A stretch of 64,000 bases of DNA from Flaccisagitta enflata (taxonomy: Eukaryota > Chaetognatha > Sagittoidea > Aphragmophora): NCBI GenBank assembly GCA_965153355.1, contig OZ231127.1, forward strand, positions 71,176,001-71,240,000. The letters are read 5' to 3'. Position 1 is the first letter of the stretch, and each line of letters starts with the position of its first letter. Positions 35,449-49,030 of the stretch are shown in pieces. The notes under the pieces were generated by a model. That model did no database searches. It saw nothing but the letters and a program-made list of their open reading frames with translations, and had not been told where the DNA came from. The position numbers were made by a program, and so were the translations under genes.

Positions 35449-35801
35449 TTTTTAGTCGCGTGCACGCGACTCTACAACCCGCTTTGTCGGTCCGTCCGTC
35501 CGTCGGTCCGTCCGTCACACTTTACTTTTTTGTACTATAACGTCAACTCTTAGGTCATTTTAAGTCATTTTAAGTCATTTATAGTTATTCTAAGTCATTT
35601 TGAGTCAGTCTAAGTCATTTTAAGTCATTTTAAGTCATTTTAAGTTATTTTAAGTTATTTTTGGTTTTTAGTTTCTTTAGTCATTTTAAGTCAATTTAGG
35701 TCATTTTAGGTCATTCTAAGTCATTGAAAGTCATTCTAAGTCATTCTAAGTCACTCTTTGTCTGTAAGTCTCGCACGCGACTTATAGGTGTTGGCCTTGT
35801 T
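35449..35801 (+). repeat. Family A copy carrying an AAGTCATTTT array
   Basis: The head TTTTTAGTCGCGTGCACGCG, ACCCGCTTTGTCGGTCCGTC and CACTTTACTTTTTT run into about 215 bp of AAGTCATTTT/AAGTCATTCT units. They end TCTGTAAGTCTCGCACGCGA and GGTGTTGGCCTTGTT. Here the AAGTCATT array occupies the middle of a bounded element, which explains 22668-23287 as an open-ended relative. Confidence 0.87.
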
Positions 35802-35827
35802 AAAGTTGTTGTTGCTGTTGCTTCTTA

Positions 35828-35828
<1 letters not shown>

Positions 35829-35908
<80 letters not shown>
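35829..35908. repeat. (CA)n microsatellite
   Basis: About 39 CA units. Confidence 0.97.
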
Positions 35909-35910
<2 letters not shown>

Positions 35911-36204
35911 GCACAAATTTATACTCTGAGAGGAAATCAGCCCCCGGATGATAACAAGGAAAAACGTCTGGGATGGAAGTATGAGAATGATGTGGAAACT
36001 CGGAGGAGGTTTGAATCTTTAGATTCACAACATTCACGCTGAAATTTCTCATATCAAGTAAATAAAAAGAAATGAAAAAAAAAAAAAAGGAACAGAGAAA
36101 AAAAAAACTAATCAAAAAACATCAAACGATTAAAAAAAGTACGAGAACACAAGCAGTCTATCCAATTTAGAGGAAATATGAATTGAAATTGAGTTGATCG
36201 AAAA

Positions 36205-36500
36205 AGAATCTCTATAAGAGGTTTTGTCCGTCCCTCGGTCCATTGGTCCGTTGGTCCGTTGGTCCATTGGTCCGTCGTTCCGTCGGTCCGTTGGTCCGTC
36301 CATCCGTCCGTTGGTCCGTCCGTCACACCCGAGTTGTCACGCTTGAGTTGAAAACGCGGAAAACGCGTATTTAGGATGCTGCAGTTGGTATTGTTTGTGT
36401 GTGAATGTCTTGGAGGGGGGTTGGGGGTGTGGTGGGGGTGAGGCTGGGGGTTGGATGCCCCTGCCCACCCGTCCGCAACGATATTGTGACCTCGCGTCAC
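36205..36500 (+). repeat. Dispersed repeat family B copy
   Basis: AATCTCTATAAGAGGTTTTG, a CCGTTGGTCCGTTGG core, GAAAACGCGTATTTAGG, GGGGTGTGGTGGGGG, ATGCCCCTGCCCACCCGTCC, GCAACGATATTGTGACCTCG. Confidence 0.83.
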
Positions 36501-36663
36501 TTGTTTGTTTTCAAATAATTTGTTTTCATTTCATCCATGACTCATGAAATCTGGTGATTCTTTTCCTGAAGAAGGGCGAGAGTGTTTTTTTATTCAACTG
36601 TCCACAATAAACTGCTGGTGCTGCTATAACCGATGTTGGATTGATGGGGGCTGAAATAACAGA

Positions 36664-36714
<51 letters not shown>

Positions 36715-37805
36715 CTTGTACATCCATTCTCCATCTCGCTCTACGCTATAATTGCTCAACAGTGCAGCTCCAAATTGAAATAAATCACTATCCTTATTGT
36801 CAGCATCCAGGGCAGATGAGAATTCGGCTCAACCATTTGTGCTCCGCGATAGTCTTGTGGTAAATGGTCTTGTATGATAGTTTCGCAAATAAGTGAGGAA
36901 CTTCAGTATAAAGTGGGACGGTTTGGATGTTAATCAAACGTTAGAATTTTGTGTGAAATCCATTGTGGATGCCCTCAAAAAATGAAAAGGCGGAACAACT
37001 GACCGACAGCCAAAAGCATGTCACATCATTCAAAAAATAGCCTTCGGACCGACTTACCGACGGACGGACCAAACAACAGCCACACCCTCGAGTAAGCAAC
37101 TAAGACATAACAGTCAAATTGCCGTATGCTAGCCAGTGCTTCTTCTTGGATGTACCACATCCTGTCTTTGAATAAGATTGAAAAATTCAGAACAAAAATC
37201 TTTAAATTTAATCACTCCCTTAAATAGAAAAATCAGGGATAGATTGTGGCTGCAAAGCCTCATGTTTTCTGGTCACAAAACACAACATGTAATCAATGGC
37301 AACATGCTATGTTTCAGGAAAAGCTCCTGGTAAGCTCGTCTTCTATTTCACCTTGGAGTGACGTGCTAAGACACAGACAGACTGACATATCAAATTATGG
37401 AGTCATTATGAAAGCATCTTTTGATTAATTAAGTAACTTAGAACACTTTTCAGGTACCTGATAACCTCAAAATCCACATTTTTCTCGATTAATTATTATC
37501 AACTGATCAGTGACATATGCAGTCCCTACATTCTACTGTTGGTGTTAACAACAGTCTCATAATTCAATCAGAGAGAAAAAAAGAGAGAAATGTCAACTCG
37601 AACAAAAAAGACGGTCTTTTCACTGAGATGAAGCCAAAGTAACTGCTTGTATCTTACAGACAGAATGACAGTATTACCGAGGAGCCGGAATGACTCGTGG
37701 ACATGGGATATGAAATGCATGAAATTGTCGAACGCATAACTCATTTTTCAGATTATAAGCAAATATCCAAAGCCGCGAGAAGTTGCCACCTTATATGAAA
37801 CAGGT
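36501..37805. other. Unassigned spacer
   Basis: Contains a short (TCTG)n(TC)n run at 36664-36714 and an eroded family A core at about 37045-37085 (GACCGACTTACCGACGGACG). No gene recognised. Confidence 0.5.
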
Positions 37806-38465
37806 CGCCCAAGGGCAATATGTGGTCAGCGATACCCGTTGCCCTGCTTTGAGTGATTGTGAAATGGAGTGTGGGGAAGCAGGGCAGCGGTCCCGTAGGG
37901 GACAAAGTCCTGTAGAACACAGGGGGACTTTTGTTTGTCATGTCAGCAGAAGTGGATTAGATGCAAAGGCCTTCTAAAGCCTAAACTGAGTTCTAAGAAG
38001 GCTGCTGCCAATTGGAAGATGGGAGGGCTGACTTGAGGCTTGAGAGAGCTGAATTAAGGCTTGAAAGGTCAGAGGACTGATTTGAAGCCTGAGAGCAATA
38101 AATTGAGGCTTAGATAGCTGATTTGAGGCCTGAGAGGCCGAGTTTAAGGCCTGAGAGGCCAGGTTTGAGGCCTGAGGATTTGGATTTGAGGCCTAAGAAG
38201 CCTAACTTGAGGCCTGAGAGGCCAGGTTTGAGGCTTGAGAGGGTGGATTTGAGGCCTGAGAGGCCGGATTTGAGGCCTGAGAGGCCAGATTTGGGGTCTG
38301 AGAGGCCAGATTTGAGGTCTCAGAGGTCAGATTTGAGGCCTGAGGAGCCTGATGGGGGGATGAACGGATGGACGAACAGATGGATGAAAGGACAAACGAA
38401 TGGACAAATGAAAGTCCCCCTGTGTTCTACAGGACTTCGTCCCCTTCGGGGCCGCTGCCCAAAAA
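37806..38465 (+). repeat. Family C element, full-length variant
   Basis: The head TGTGGTCAGCGATACCCGTT, GAAGCAGGGCAGCGGTCCCG, ACAAAGTCCTGTAGAACACA and GGGGGACTTTTG precede a 21-bp minisatellite of TTGAGGCCTGAGAGGCCGGA-like units (about 38035-38350). A GGATGGACGAACAGATGG stretch follows, then the inverted arm CCCCCTGTGTTCTACAGGAC, GGGGCCGCTGCCCAAAAAG. The peptide repeat LRPERPD read across it is incidental. Confidence 0.87.
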
Positions 38466-38668
38466 GCTGATGCCAATGCAATGAATCAAGGAAAAGACGA
38501 ATTTATTTGACTGATTTATAAATGAAATGAATTCAGAATCAGAGTCGATGATCACGATCCTTTAGATTTAATGAAAACTGAAAAAAAAACAAAAAAACAA
38601 ACAAACATTCAGCTATTCTGCGGGCATAGAAACTAAACTATAATAACACAGAAAATTACAAATACATA

Positions 38669-39210
38669 CCGGGTGGACATAAAAAAAGTAGTCACTTTAT
38701 CTCAATAATATAAAAATGATTCTTAATTGCCTATTATGTGATCATTCAAAATAAATAAGCCTTTTAATTTGTGTACATGAATATAATATACAAATTCAAA
38801 TTATGTTTGGTCAATCAAAAAAATTTTTCTGGGCATTATTGCCTATTTTAGAAAAAAATGATGATTGATAATCATTAGTGTTTTGGATATGAATTTGTTT
38901 TTTTATTTAAAAAAAATTGGTGCTCATACTTTCCTAAGACCTACTTTTATTCAACTATTGCGATTCAAAAGCAAACTTTGGAGAGAACACTATTTTATAC
39001 TCAATTTCAAGCAAAATTTTTCAAGTGGTCCCTAATTCAATTCAGTTTTTTTAAGATAACTTGAAAAATATTGATCTTCATAAAAAATATTCATAATGGA
39101 ACATGATGTGCACAATCATATCTAAATAACTAAAAAAAATTTTTTTACTTAGGAGAAATTTTAAAAGTGATATGAAAAAATTAAAAGTTACTTTTTTAAA
39201 GTCCACCCGT
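38669..39210. mobile_element. 542-bp TA-flanked TIR element (Tc1/mariner-like MITE)
   Basis: Left CCGGGTGGACATAAAAAAAG and right CTTTTTTAAAGTCCACCCGT are inverted with few mismatches, with a further TTACTTTT/AGTCACTTT block inside. TA flanks at 38667-38668 and 39211-39212. The interior is about 75% AT and non-coding. Confidence 0.88.
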
Positions 39211-39233
39211 TACAGTGAAAAAAAACATATTCA

Positions 39234-39236
<3 letters not shown>

Positions 39237-39327
<91 letters not shown>
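39237..39327. repeat. (CA)n microsatellite
   Basis: About 45 CA units, 25 bp downstream of the TIR element. Confidence 0.97.
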
Positions 39328-39331
<4 letters not shown>

Positions 39332-39530
39332 AACACACACAAGCGTGTGTGCGAGTTAGAATAAACAGACATAAAAAGTGGTTGATGGGACACTGTGACC
39401 GTAGAGACGGCGAAGAAAAGAAAAGAAATCTGACTGAGAAATATGGAGATAAATAGATCATTCAGACTACCATCAACTCCAAAGCGCTCCTAAAAGTTTC
39501 TTCTTCGATATAGAACCTCCTCTAGGCTAG

Positions 39531-39533
<3 letters not shown>

Positions 39534-39613
<80 letters not shown>
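39534..39613. repeat. (TC)n microsatellite
   Basis: About 39 TC units. Confidence 0.97.
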
Positions 39614-39614
<1 letters not shown>

Positions 39615-39732
39615 GCGCTCAAAAATAAGAAAGAAATGGTCTAATATTTTTTCGTTTGCCCGTTTCCTCTCTGAGAGCAGCGACTACAATTGAAAAAACA
39701 GATAAGATAAAAGCCTTCTTTTTCGGCACCCG

Positions 39733-40025
<293 letters not shown>

Positions 40026-40639
40026 TTGTCTTGACTTTTGTTTCCTGTTTTTCCTCTGTACGAATCCAAAATAAAGTTTGCCCTTTGTTTTTGATGTCAT
40101 TTCATTTCCCCGTTTCTTCTCCCAATCCTTCCTTCCTTTCGTACTACCTCTCTCCTCTGTGTTCCTCTTTCCAATATCCACCACCTGACTACACCTCCAC
40201 CTCCACCCTCAGATTCCAACACCTTCAGTCTCTCCCTACCCTTTGCCTCCATCCACTTTCTGCTACTTGTCTCCCTTTGCCCTCCATCTTAAACCTAACT
40301 CCCTCCCTCCCCACACTCTCCCCCACCTGCTTTCCTAGTGCCTCCACCCTCATTTTCCTTTCGCCCTCCGCCTCCCTCCTCTCATCGCCAACCTGCCACC
40401 CTCCACCCTTAGCCTACAATCTCCACCATCTCCCCCCTCCTCACTCTAATCTTAACCTCCTCCATCTGCTTCATTCGCTTATCTACCGTCAGCCTAATTC
40501 CACCCTCTACCCTTTGCCACTTGCTTCCTCCTCTTTCTTCCCTTAGCCTCTCTCAACCATTTCCCTACCTCCTTTGACCTCCAGCCGCTTTCCTCGTCTT
40601 TTCACCTTCAGCCTAATTCCAGCCTTTGCCAGTCGACCC
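40026..40639. other. C/T-rich spacer
   Basis: Strongly pyrimidine-rich (CCTCCACC, CTCCCTCC). An open plus-strand frame rich in Pro, Ser and Leu runs through it for about 170 codons. I treat it as compositional because it has no recognisable domain and grades into the minisatellite that follows. Confidence 0.55.
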
Positions 40640-41530
40640 CTCCGCACTCTACTCTAGCCTGCCTCCTCACTCTACTCTTAGCCTCCCTCCTCACTCCACT
40701 CTCAGGCTCCCTCCTCACTCTACTTTTAGCCTCCCTCCTCACTCTGCTCTTAGCCTCCCTCCTCACTCTACTTTTAGCCTCCCTCCTCAATCTGCTCTTA
40801 GCCTCCCTCCTCACTCCACTCTCAGGCTCCCTCCGCACTCTACTCTAGCCTCCCTCCTCACTCTACTCTAGCCTCCCTCCTCACTCTGCTCTTAGCCTCC
40901 CTCCTCACTCTACTTTTAGCCTCCCTCCTCACTCTACTCTTAGCCTCCCTCCTCACTCTACTCTTAGCCTCCCTCCTCACTCTACTTTTAGCCTCCCTCC
41001 TCACTCTACTTTTAGCCTCCCTCCTCACTCTACTTTTAGCCTCCCTCCTCACTCTACTTTTAGCCTCCCTCCTCACTCTACTTTTAGCCTCCCTCCTCAC
41101 TCTACTCTTAGCCTCCCTCCTCACTCTACTTTTAGCCTCCCTCCTCACTCTACTTTTAGCCTCCCTCCTCACTCTACTTTTAGCCTCCCTCCTCACTCTA
41201 CTTTTAGCCTCCCTCCTCACTCTACTTTTAGCCTCCCTCCTCACTCTACTTTTAGCCTCCCTCCTCACTCTACTTTTAGCCTCCCTCCTCACTCTACTCT
41301 TAGCCTCCCTCCTCACTCTACTTTTAGCCTCCCTCCTTACTCTACACATAGCCTCCCTCCTCACTCTACTCTTAGCCTCCCTCCTCACTCTACTCTTAGC
41401 CTCCCTCCTCACTCTACTTTTAGCCTTCCTCCTCACTCTACTCTTAGCCTCCCTCCTCACTCTACTCTAAGCCTCCCTTCTCACTCTACTGTTAGCCTCC
41501 CTCCTCACTCTGCTCTTAGCCTCCCCCCAT
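40640..41530. repeat. 24-bp minisatellite, about 37 copies
   Basis: The unit is CTACTTTTAGCCTCCCTCCT followed by CACT, with a T/C alternation (TTTTAG or TCTTAG) and rarer variants. Since 24 is a multiple of 3, frames stay open on both strands. The minus strand reads as an RREAKSRV octapeptide for about 200 codons. I see no start context or conserved flank supporting translation. Confidence 0.95.
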
Positions 41531-42643
<1,113 letters not shown>

Positions 42644-42707
42644 ATGAGAATGAATTTATGAATAAAAGAATGAAGGAATGGAGAATTGAAAATGATTTGT
42701 GAGGGAA

Positions 42708-42960
42708 CAAGGCCAAGTACGTAGGCCAATTAGGAGCGACGTGTGGATCGGCGATCGAATGCGTTACCAACACACCAACACACCAACACACCAACCGACG
42801 GACACAGCCAGTTATAGAGGTGCTTTTTTCGCACTTAAAAATGCAAAAAAGTAGCGACATGAAAATCACCTGTAAACGTCTAAAAGCAAAGTGTTTTCAA
42901 TGGACTAAAAGACCGACGGACTGACAGACGGACGTACAAACGTAACGGCTCATAGAGACT
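42708..42960 (-). repeat. Degenerate family A-like unit with (ACACCA) core
   Basis: ACAAGGCCAAGTACGTAGGC, a CACCAACACACCAACACACC core with CCAACCGACGGACACAGCC, then GTTATAGAGGTGC and TCGCACTTAAAAATGC. A second GACCGACGGACTGACAGACG core follows. Only loosely alignable to family A. Confidence 0.5.
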
Positions 42961-43077
42961 AAAGAAAACGAACGTTGGGCGCTCAAACATGCACATTGAA
43001 GGTGTGTCAAATGCAGTCAAAAGCTGTCTTCTTTAGCAGATTGATAGTTTTGGTCGACCTGCGCAAATCCATAGGGA

Positions 43078-43094
43078 ACACACACACACACACA

Positions 43095-43188
<94 letters not shown>
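43078..43188. repeat. (CA)n(CT)n compound microsatellite
   Basis: About 9 CA units, then about 45 CT units. Confidence 0.97.
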
Positions 43189-43191
<3 letters not shown>

Positions 43192-43407
43192 CAACTGCCA
43201 AGAAGACATAAGAATGTTTTATTCCACTCTTTCTTTTAAAATCTTTTTAAAGGGATAAAATCATAAGTTGTACAAGCTTTGTTCTTATGATATGATGTTA
43301 CATGAATATTGGTTAAACAGGTAAGAATCATTTCCCCTAACTACATTTGGTAAGTGATTTTCTTTTGGGCTAAATTTAAATACAAGGTTTTTCAGATTAT
43401 ATTTTAT

Positions 43408-43505
43408 GGAAAACTAGGAGTGGTGCGCGTATAAACTAGTCAGTGAAAGTTCACAAGGCCCTCTTCTAGTTTTTCAGTTTGGGTATAGTGAGGGATATTG
43501 TTCCA
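43408..43505 (-). repeat. Dispersed repeat family F, copy 3 (inverted)
   Basis: GGAAAACTAGGAGTGGTGCG, ACTAGTCAGTGAAAGTTCAC, AAGGCCCTC, TTTGGGTATAGTGAGGGATA, TTGTTCCA: the reverse complement of copies 1 and 2. Confidence 0.83.
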
Positions 43506-43588
43506 CATATCACGTATCATGCATTGCACTGCATTTTCCGGCTATCGCAGATGCTAGTAAGGTAGGTGTGGTAAGCAAGGTGTGGTAG

Positions 43589-43730
43589 TAGGGATGTGGA
43601 AGCGGTCGAATTTAGTACCGCTTCCACCGCTTCTGCTTCCGCTTCCGCTTCCGCTTCCATTTTGTAGTTCAAATACTAGTAGCTATCCCATCCTCCAAAA
43701 TGGAAGCGGTCAATCGCTTCCACATCCCTA
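43589..43730. mobile_element. 142-bp hAT-like MITE with perfect 8-bp duplication
   Basis: Termini TAGGGATGTGGAAGCG and CGCTTCCACATCCCTA are exact inverted repeats. The direct repeat TGTGGTAG lies at 43581-43588 and 43731-43738. The interior holds a GCTTCC array (CCGCTTCCGCTTCCGCTTCC). TAGGG-type ends with 8-bp duplication are typical of hAT elements. Confidence 0.93.
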
Positions 43731-43768
43731 TGTGGTAGTCATGGTTGTCTTAGGTTAGATAAACAACT

Positions 43769-44830
43769 TGTCATCCAAGGATCGCTCATGGTCAGCGGTA
43801 CCCAATGCCTTGCTTGGAGTGATCAGCTGAAGGATTGGAGTGAGAGCAGTGCAGAGGACTCAAAGGGTCAAAGTCCTTTTGGACACAGGGGTGAATTTCC
43901 AGACGTCCTGAGAAGGCAAATTTGAGGGCATAACCTTGGGGACAAAAAAAATGGCGGATTTTTAAAACCTTCCTTTTGAACCATAACGCGATATAACATA
44001 AGAAAAATGGATGAAAATTGGTGATGCCTGTAAAGCCCTTCAAAAGATCTTTCATTTGAGTCGTGTCTGGTATCTGTAGCTTTATTCTTTTAGAAATGGC
44101 ATAGGTTTGAAGAAAAATATCACCAATTGGAAAAAGGGCAAACATTGTCTTTTTTTTTATATTAATAATTTTTGTCTCAACGTTTTTCTTAATAATGCTA
44201 TTTATAATTATCACAGCTACTTGATATCCATGAGCAAATTAAAGAGCTTCGAATTTTCTTCAAAATAGCGCCAAGAACGAATTTTTTACTCAATGCGTTT
44301 AGTTTCTATGTTTCAACAAACAAAAACATGCAATTCCTATGGTGAATTCTCAAATTCCAGACAACCTGTCTTCATCCCAATGCCATTTCTAAACGAAAAA
44401 AGCTAGGACAACCAGCAACGTCTCATTTGAAAGATCTTTCGCAGAGCTTCAAAATGGTCACCAATTTTTTACAGTTTTTTACAATTTAAGGTAGGTAGAA
44501 TTAGTTTTCCAAAATCCGCCATTTTTTATGTCCCCAAGGTTATGCTTGCTTGGAGCAGGGGATTTTGGGCCAGAGAGGGTTGGTTTGGGGCCTGAGAGGA
44601 TTGATTTTGGGCCTAGGAGGGCTAACTTTTGATCTGAGAGGGGTGAATTTGGCACCAAGGGGGCTAATTTGGGGCCTGATAGGGCTGATTTGGGGCCTTA
44701 GAAGGATGATTAGAGGTCCATGAGGGGTCTGAGTAGCCTCTGGGGGAGACAGACGTTTGTATGGACCAATGTCTGGAAATCACCCCTGTGTCCTACATGA
44801 CATTGACCCTTTAGGGCTGCTGCCCAAAAA
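43769..44830 (+). repeat. Family C element, subfamily II, split by a TIR element
   Basis: The head GTCATCCAAGGATCGCTCAT, GGTCAGCGGTACCCAATGCC, GGGTCAAAGTCC and GGGGTGAATTTCCAGACGTC are followed by the inserted element. Then come a GGCCTGAGAGG minisatellite (44560-44735), GTCTGGAAATCACCCCTGTG, CCTACATGACATTGACCCTT and GGGCTGCTGCCCAAAAAG. Confidence 0.86.
43928..44545. mobile_element. 618-bp TIR element nested in family C
   Basis: Left GCATAACCTTGGGGACAAAA and right TTATGTCCCCAAGGTTATGC; the inverted identity continues through AATGGCGGATTTT. If the duplication is TA, the element runs 43933-44540 and the GCA/TGC flanks are chance. Inside, TTTAGAAATGGCAT and ATGCCATTTCTAAACGAAAA form an inverted pair, each associated with an AGATCTTTC block. 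These blocks link it to 9440 and 28698. Confidence 0.87.
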
Positions 44831-44955
44831 GGTATTGCTGTACATCTTAATTGCCACTCCAAAGTCGCTGCGCAAACGATTGATTGATTGTGTCCTTATC
44901 ATCATTTTGTCCACTACAAAAATATATTCATCAGTTTTGTCCCTACCCAATGCAC

Positions 44956-45180
44956 CCAATGCGTCCATACCATCATGCTAGTTCGTGTCAACCGCTTCCG
45001 TACCATCATAGCATTTCGCGTCAAACGCGTCCATACTGTCATACCATTTCGCATCAAACGCGTCCATATCATCATACCATTTCAAATCAAATGGGTCCTT
45101 ACCATCATACCATTTCGCGTCAAACACGTCTTTACCATCATATCAGTCTGCGTCAAACGCGTCCGTGTCCACCTCAAAAT
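44956..45180. repeat. 33-bp minisatellite, about 6 copies
   Basis: Unit around GCGTCCATACCATCATACCA followed by TTTCGCGTCAAAC. Period 33 keeps frames open, giving an 11-residue repeat that I regard as incidental. Confidence 0.9.
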
Positions 45181-45288
45181 GCGTCTTTCTTTCGTTATGC
45201 TTCATTTCCGCCTCAAAGAAGGACAGAGCCTGAGGCTGACATTTCAACGGCGTGATCACGTGAAAAGAGAGAGAAAGAGAGAGAAAGA

Positions 45289-45290
<2 letters not shown>

Positions 45291-45353
<63 letters not shown>
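45291..45353. repeat. (AC)n microsatellite
   Basis: About 31 AC units. Confidence 0.96.
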
Positions 45354-45356
<3 letters not shown>

Positions 45357-45849
45357 AACATTTTGAAACACGGGCACGGCAACTGCAATAGGTCACATCT
45401 GTGCCTTAAAATTTCGTCCATCGGCTCAAAATTGGATCGCGCTGATTAGATTGAGCTTTGCCATCATGTCCGCATTGTCAATCTCAAAGAGCAAGGGACA
45501 AATGACTTTCTGCCTCATCTCTTTAACACGAATTGAGATATAGATCTATCTTAACTTGAAATTGAATTGAATCACTCCACCAGATTAATTTGAAAATGGA
45601 GCGAGGAAAAAATGATATAATCGAAAGCTGATAAAAGCTGATAGAAATTTTTGCCCTTTATAAAAACATAAAGCTTTATTGAATGATTCTAAAGAGTATG
45701 TAAAGTGCATTCTTTCATTTTGTTTTTGTCCGTAGTGTGAATCAAGCTGTTTTATTTACTTTTCAACTCAATAACCATTGAGGAGGGACACAAGTCAGTC
45801 CAAGACTACCTTCATATGTGCAGTTATGCACGAATTATCTTGACTGAGA
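45354..45849. other. Unassigned spacer
   Basis: No gene or repeat recognised. Confidence 0.5.
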
Positions 45850-45851
45850 TA

Positions 45852-47185
45852 CAGTAGAGTGCCACTAAAACTGGGATTGTGGGGGAAGTCATATTTTAAA
45901 TAATATTGATCTTATAGATATGAAACTTATCCTACTTATTGTTTAGACTATATCACGTAGATCGGAGAGTGTACCATAACAGGTCAAAAATATAAGCCAG
46001 TGCCTAGAGATGACAGCTATGGCATAAAGATTTTGTTTAGATCACACCTATATGGGGTTTTGCCTGCGTCATGATTCATCTAGGGACATTTTTTTGCTCT
46101 TGAACTCAGTAGGTTCAACATTTTGGAGGCTCTGAATGGACAAGATTTTTTTCATCTGAGAATGGAATTTTGCGAGGTTTTTTTTGATAGGTCCTTCAAA
46201 TTTAGGAGCAGGCTTACCAAATTTTACACATGGCGTATTCAATCAATCCTGAACCTTTGGTAAAGATTTGGCATCCTCCCTCTTATCATTAGTACCATTT
46301 TTCATTTCTAGAATAGTATCATATGAAATGGAAAAAACATTTTTTGCCGCATTTTAATTTGAGAGAAGTAATTAACTTCAAGGGGCAAAAAGAGGCTTTG
46401 GATTAGCTATGACGCAGGTAAAACCATATGTTTTCTTGCTCAGGGTGCGCAACTGTACTAGTTTTAGCCGTTTATTTAGGTAAAAAGTGCCAGCATAATT
46501 TTTTTTGTCTTGAGGTGACGCCCTCTGGGAACATAGTGTATATTGGGCTGGCTGATAGGGTCCATTAGTCTCCAGCTTAAGATGAATCCATGTTTCAGCG
46601 TTTTAACCTAGTCCATTAAACTGGAGAGAAATCCCTTTGATAGAAAAGAAGGCCGGATATATGGCAATCCAGTTGTGGACAGTTGGGCAGGAGCAGTAAT
46701 ACAAAAACTGCTCGCTATTCTAAAAACATTTTGGACCAGAAGATGGACCGACCAACCAACATGACAGGATGTAAGAATCAGTTCAATCGGACTATTTCTA
46801 CAGGTGTTATGGCTGATTTTAAATGAATATCTAAAAACTTAAAACATCCAGTTTTTTATTCATACTGAAAAATTATGCTCTGAAATGATTATTATTGAGA
46901 TGAATCAGTTCATAATAGATTCTTCAGGCTAAACAGAAGAAAAAAGAAAAAAAAAAGAGATGCCTATGAAACTTTTAAAAATGATTATTTAATGAATTGT
47001 GTAAAACATTTTTCCAAATCCAATAGACCAGGTAAGAAAACCAAGAAATGATTTTTTCTTGGGTTTTGGTATTTATATATGAATATATTATCAAAGATAT
47101 AAATATGGCAAGTTTGATTTCTCTAAAATCAATACAATTCAAGATATGACATCCCCGTTATCTCAGTTTTGGTCGCGTTCTACTG
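45852..47185. mobile_element. 1.33-kb TA-flanked TIR element (pogo/mariner-like, decayed)
   Basis: The left end CAGTAGAGTGCCACTAAAAC matches the reverse complement of the right end, CAGTAGAACGCGACCAAAAC. Similarity continues for about 80 bp (GGGGGAAGTCATATTTTAAA against GGGGATGTCATATCTTGAAT, then ATTGAT.TTA.AGA.A). TA flanks at 45850-45851 and 47186-47187. This length could once have held a transposase, but no long frame survives, and an eroded family A copy sits inside (46648-46772). Confidence 0.87.
46648..46772 (-). repeat. Eroded family A copy inside the 1.33-kb TIR element
   Basis: AAGGCCGGATATATGGCAAT, GTTGGGCAGGAGCAGTAATAC, AAAAACTGCTCG and an AAGATGGACCGACCAACC core. The head is lost. 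Confidence 0.72.
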
Positions 47186-47496
47186 TATTAACATGAGAGA
47201 GGAAAATAACTGAAAAGCGCACATGAACATAATCATGAATCGTGAATTGACCAAGTTGGCCACCAGAGAGACTTGATTTTTGACGTCATAGGAGCCGGCG
47301 CGACGCCGATGGCAGAAGGTCACATGAGCAATGACGTGCTTGTTCAACAACAACAAAAACAACAACAATGACAACAAGAACAACAACAACAACATCGAAA
47401 ACAACAACAAAAAACAAAAAATACAATAACATCTGCTTAGCTTTACTGTTGCTCTTTTTTCTTTTTTTCTTACTTTCTTTTTTCCCCTTTCGGTTC

Positions 47497-48292
<796 letters not shown>

Positions 48293-48305
48293 GTCTCTGT
48301 CTCTG

Positions 48306-48389
<84 letters not shown>

Positions 48390-48391
<2 letters not shown>

Positions 48392-48956
48392 TACCAATTT
48401 AAAAAATATATTCACCGATATTTCTATCACTTATTTTTGTTTTGCGCATAATTCTTCATGTCACAAGTCTTACCTAAACAAAATGTTTGCTGATTTTGCA
48501 TTATAATTTCAAAAGTATCTGCAACAATCATAAATCAACCTAACAATACTTACTTTTTTTTCATTGAACATCATCGTCAGTAAAAATAAATTCCAGGGAA
48601 AAAAACCTTTTATTTGATGTACTAAATAGTCACTTATCTATTAACCATTTATCAACCTTTTTCTCACTCTTCAAGAAAAAAAAAACAGCTAAGAAATTTT
48701 AAGGAAGAAACAAGTTAGTATTTGTACTAAGGTGCGGATCACACAAGCGCGTCTGTGTCAAAAAACTCAGAAGAGCAAAAACAAAAATAGATACGAAAAG
48801 GGAGGAACCAAAGCGCCACTAAGGAAAAAGGAAAAAAAAAAATGAAAAAAATGAAAAAGGAACGACATTAACGACAGTATATGAGAAAGACAAGCGAGGA
48901 CCTCAGCCAAAAAACTAGACGAAGAAAAAGTTTCTTATGGTGTAGATGATACTTAC
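48390..48956. other. Unassigned AT-rich spacer
   Basis: No gene recognised. Confidence 0.5.
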
Positions 48957-48965
48957 AACAACATT

Positions 48966-49029
<64 letters not shown>
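48957..49029. repeat. (CAA)n microsatellite
   Basis: About 22 CAA units. Confidence 0.96.

Positions 49030-49030
<1 letters not shown>

Noticed and set aside
40031-40546. 171-codon Pro/Ser/Leu-rich frame
   Set aside because: A pyrimidine-rich region that grades into a minisatellite. No domain, and composition alone explains the open frame.
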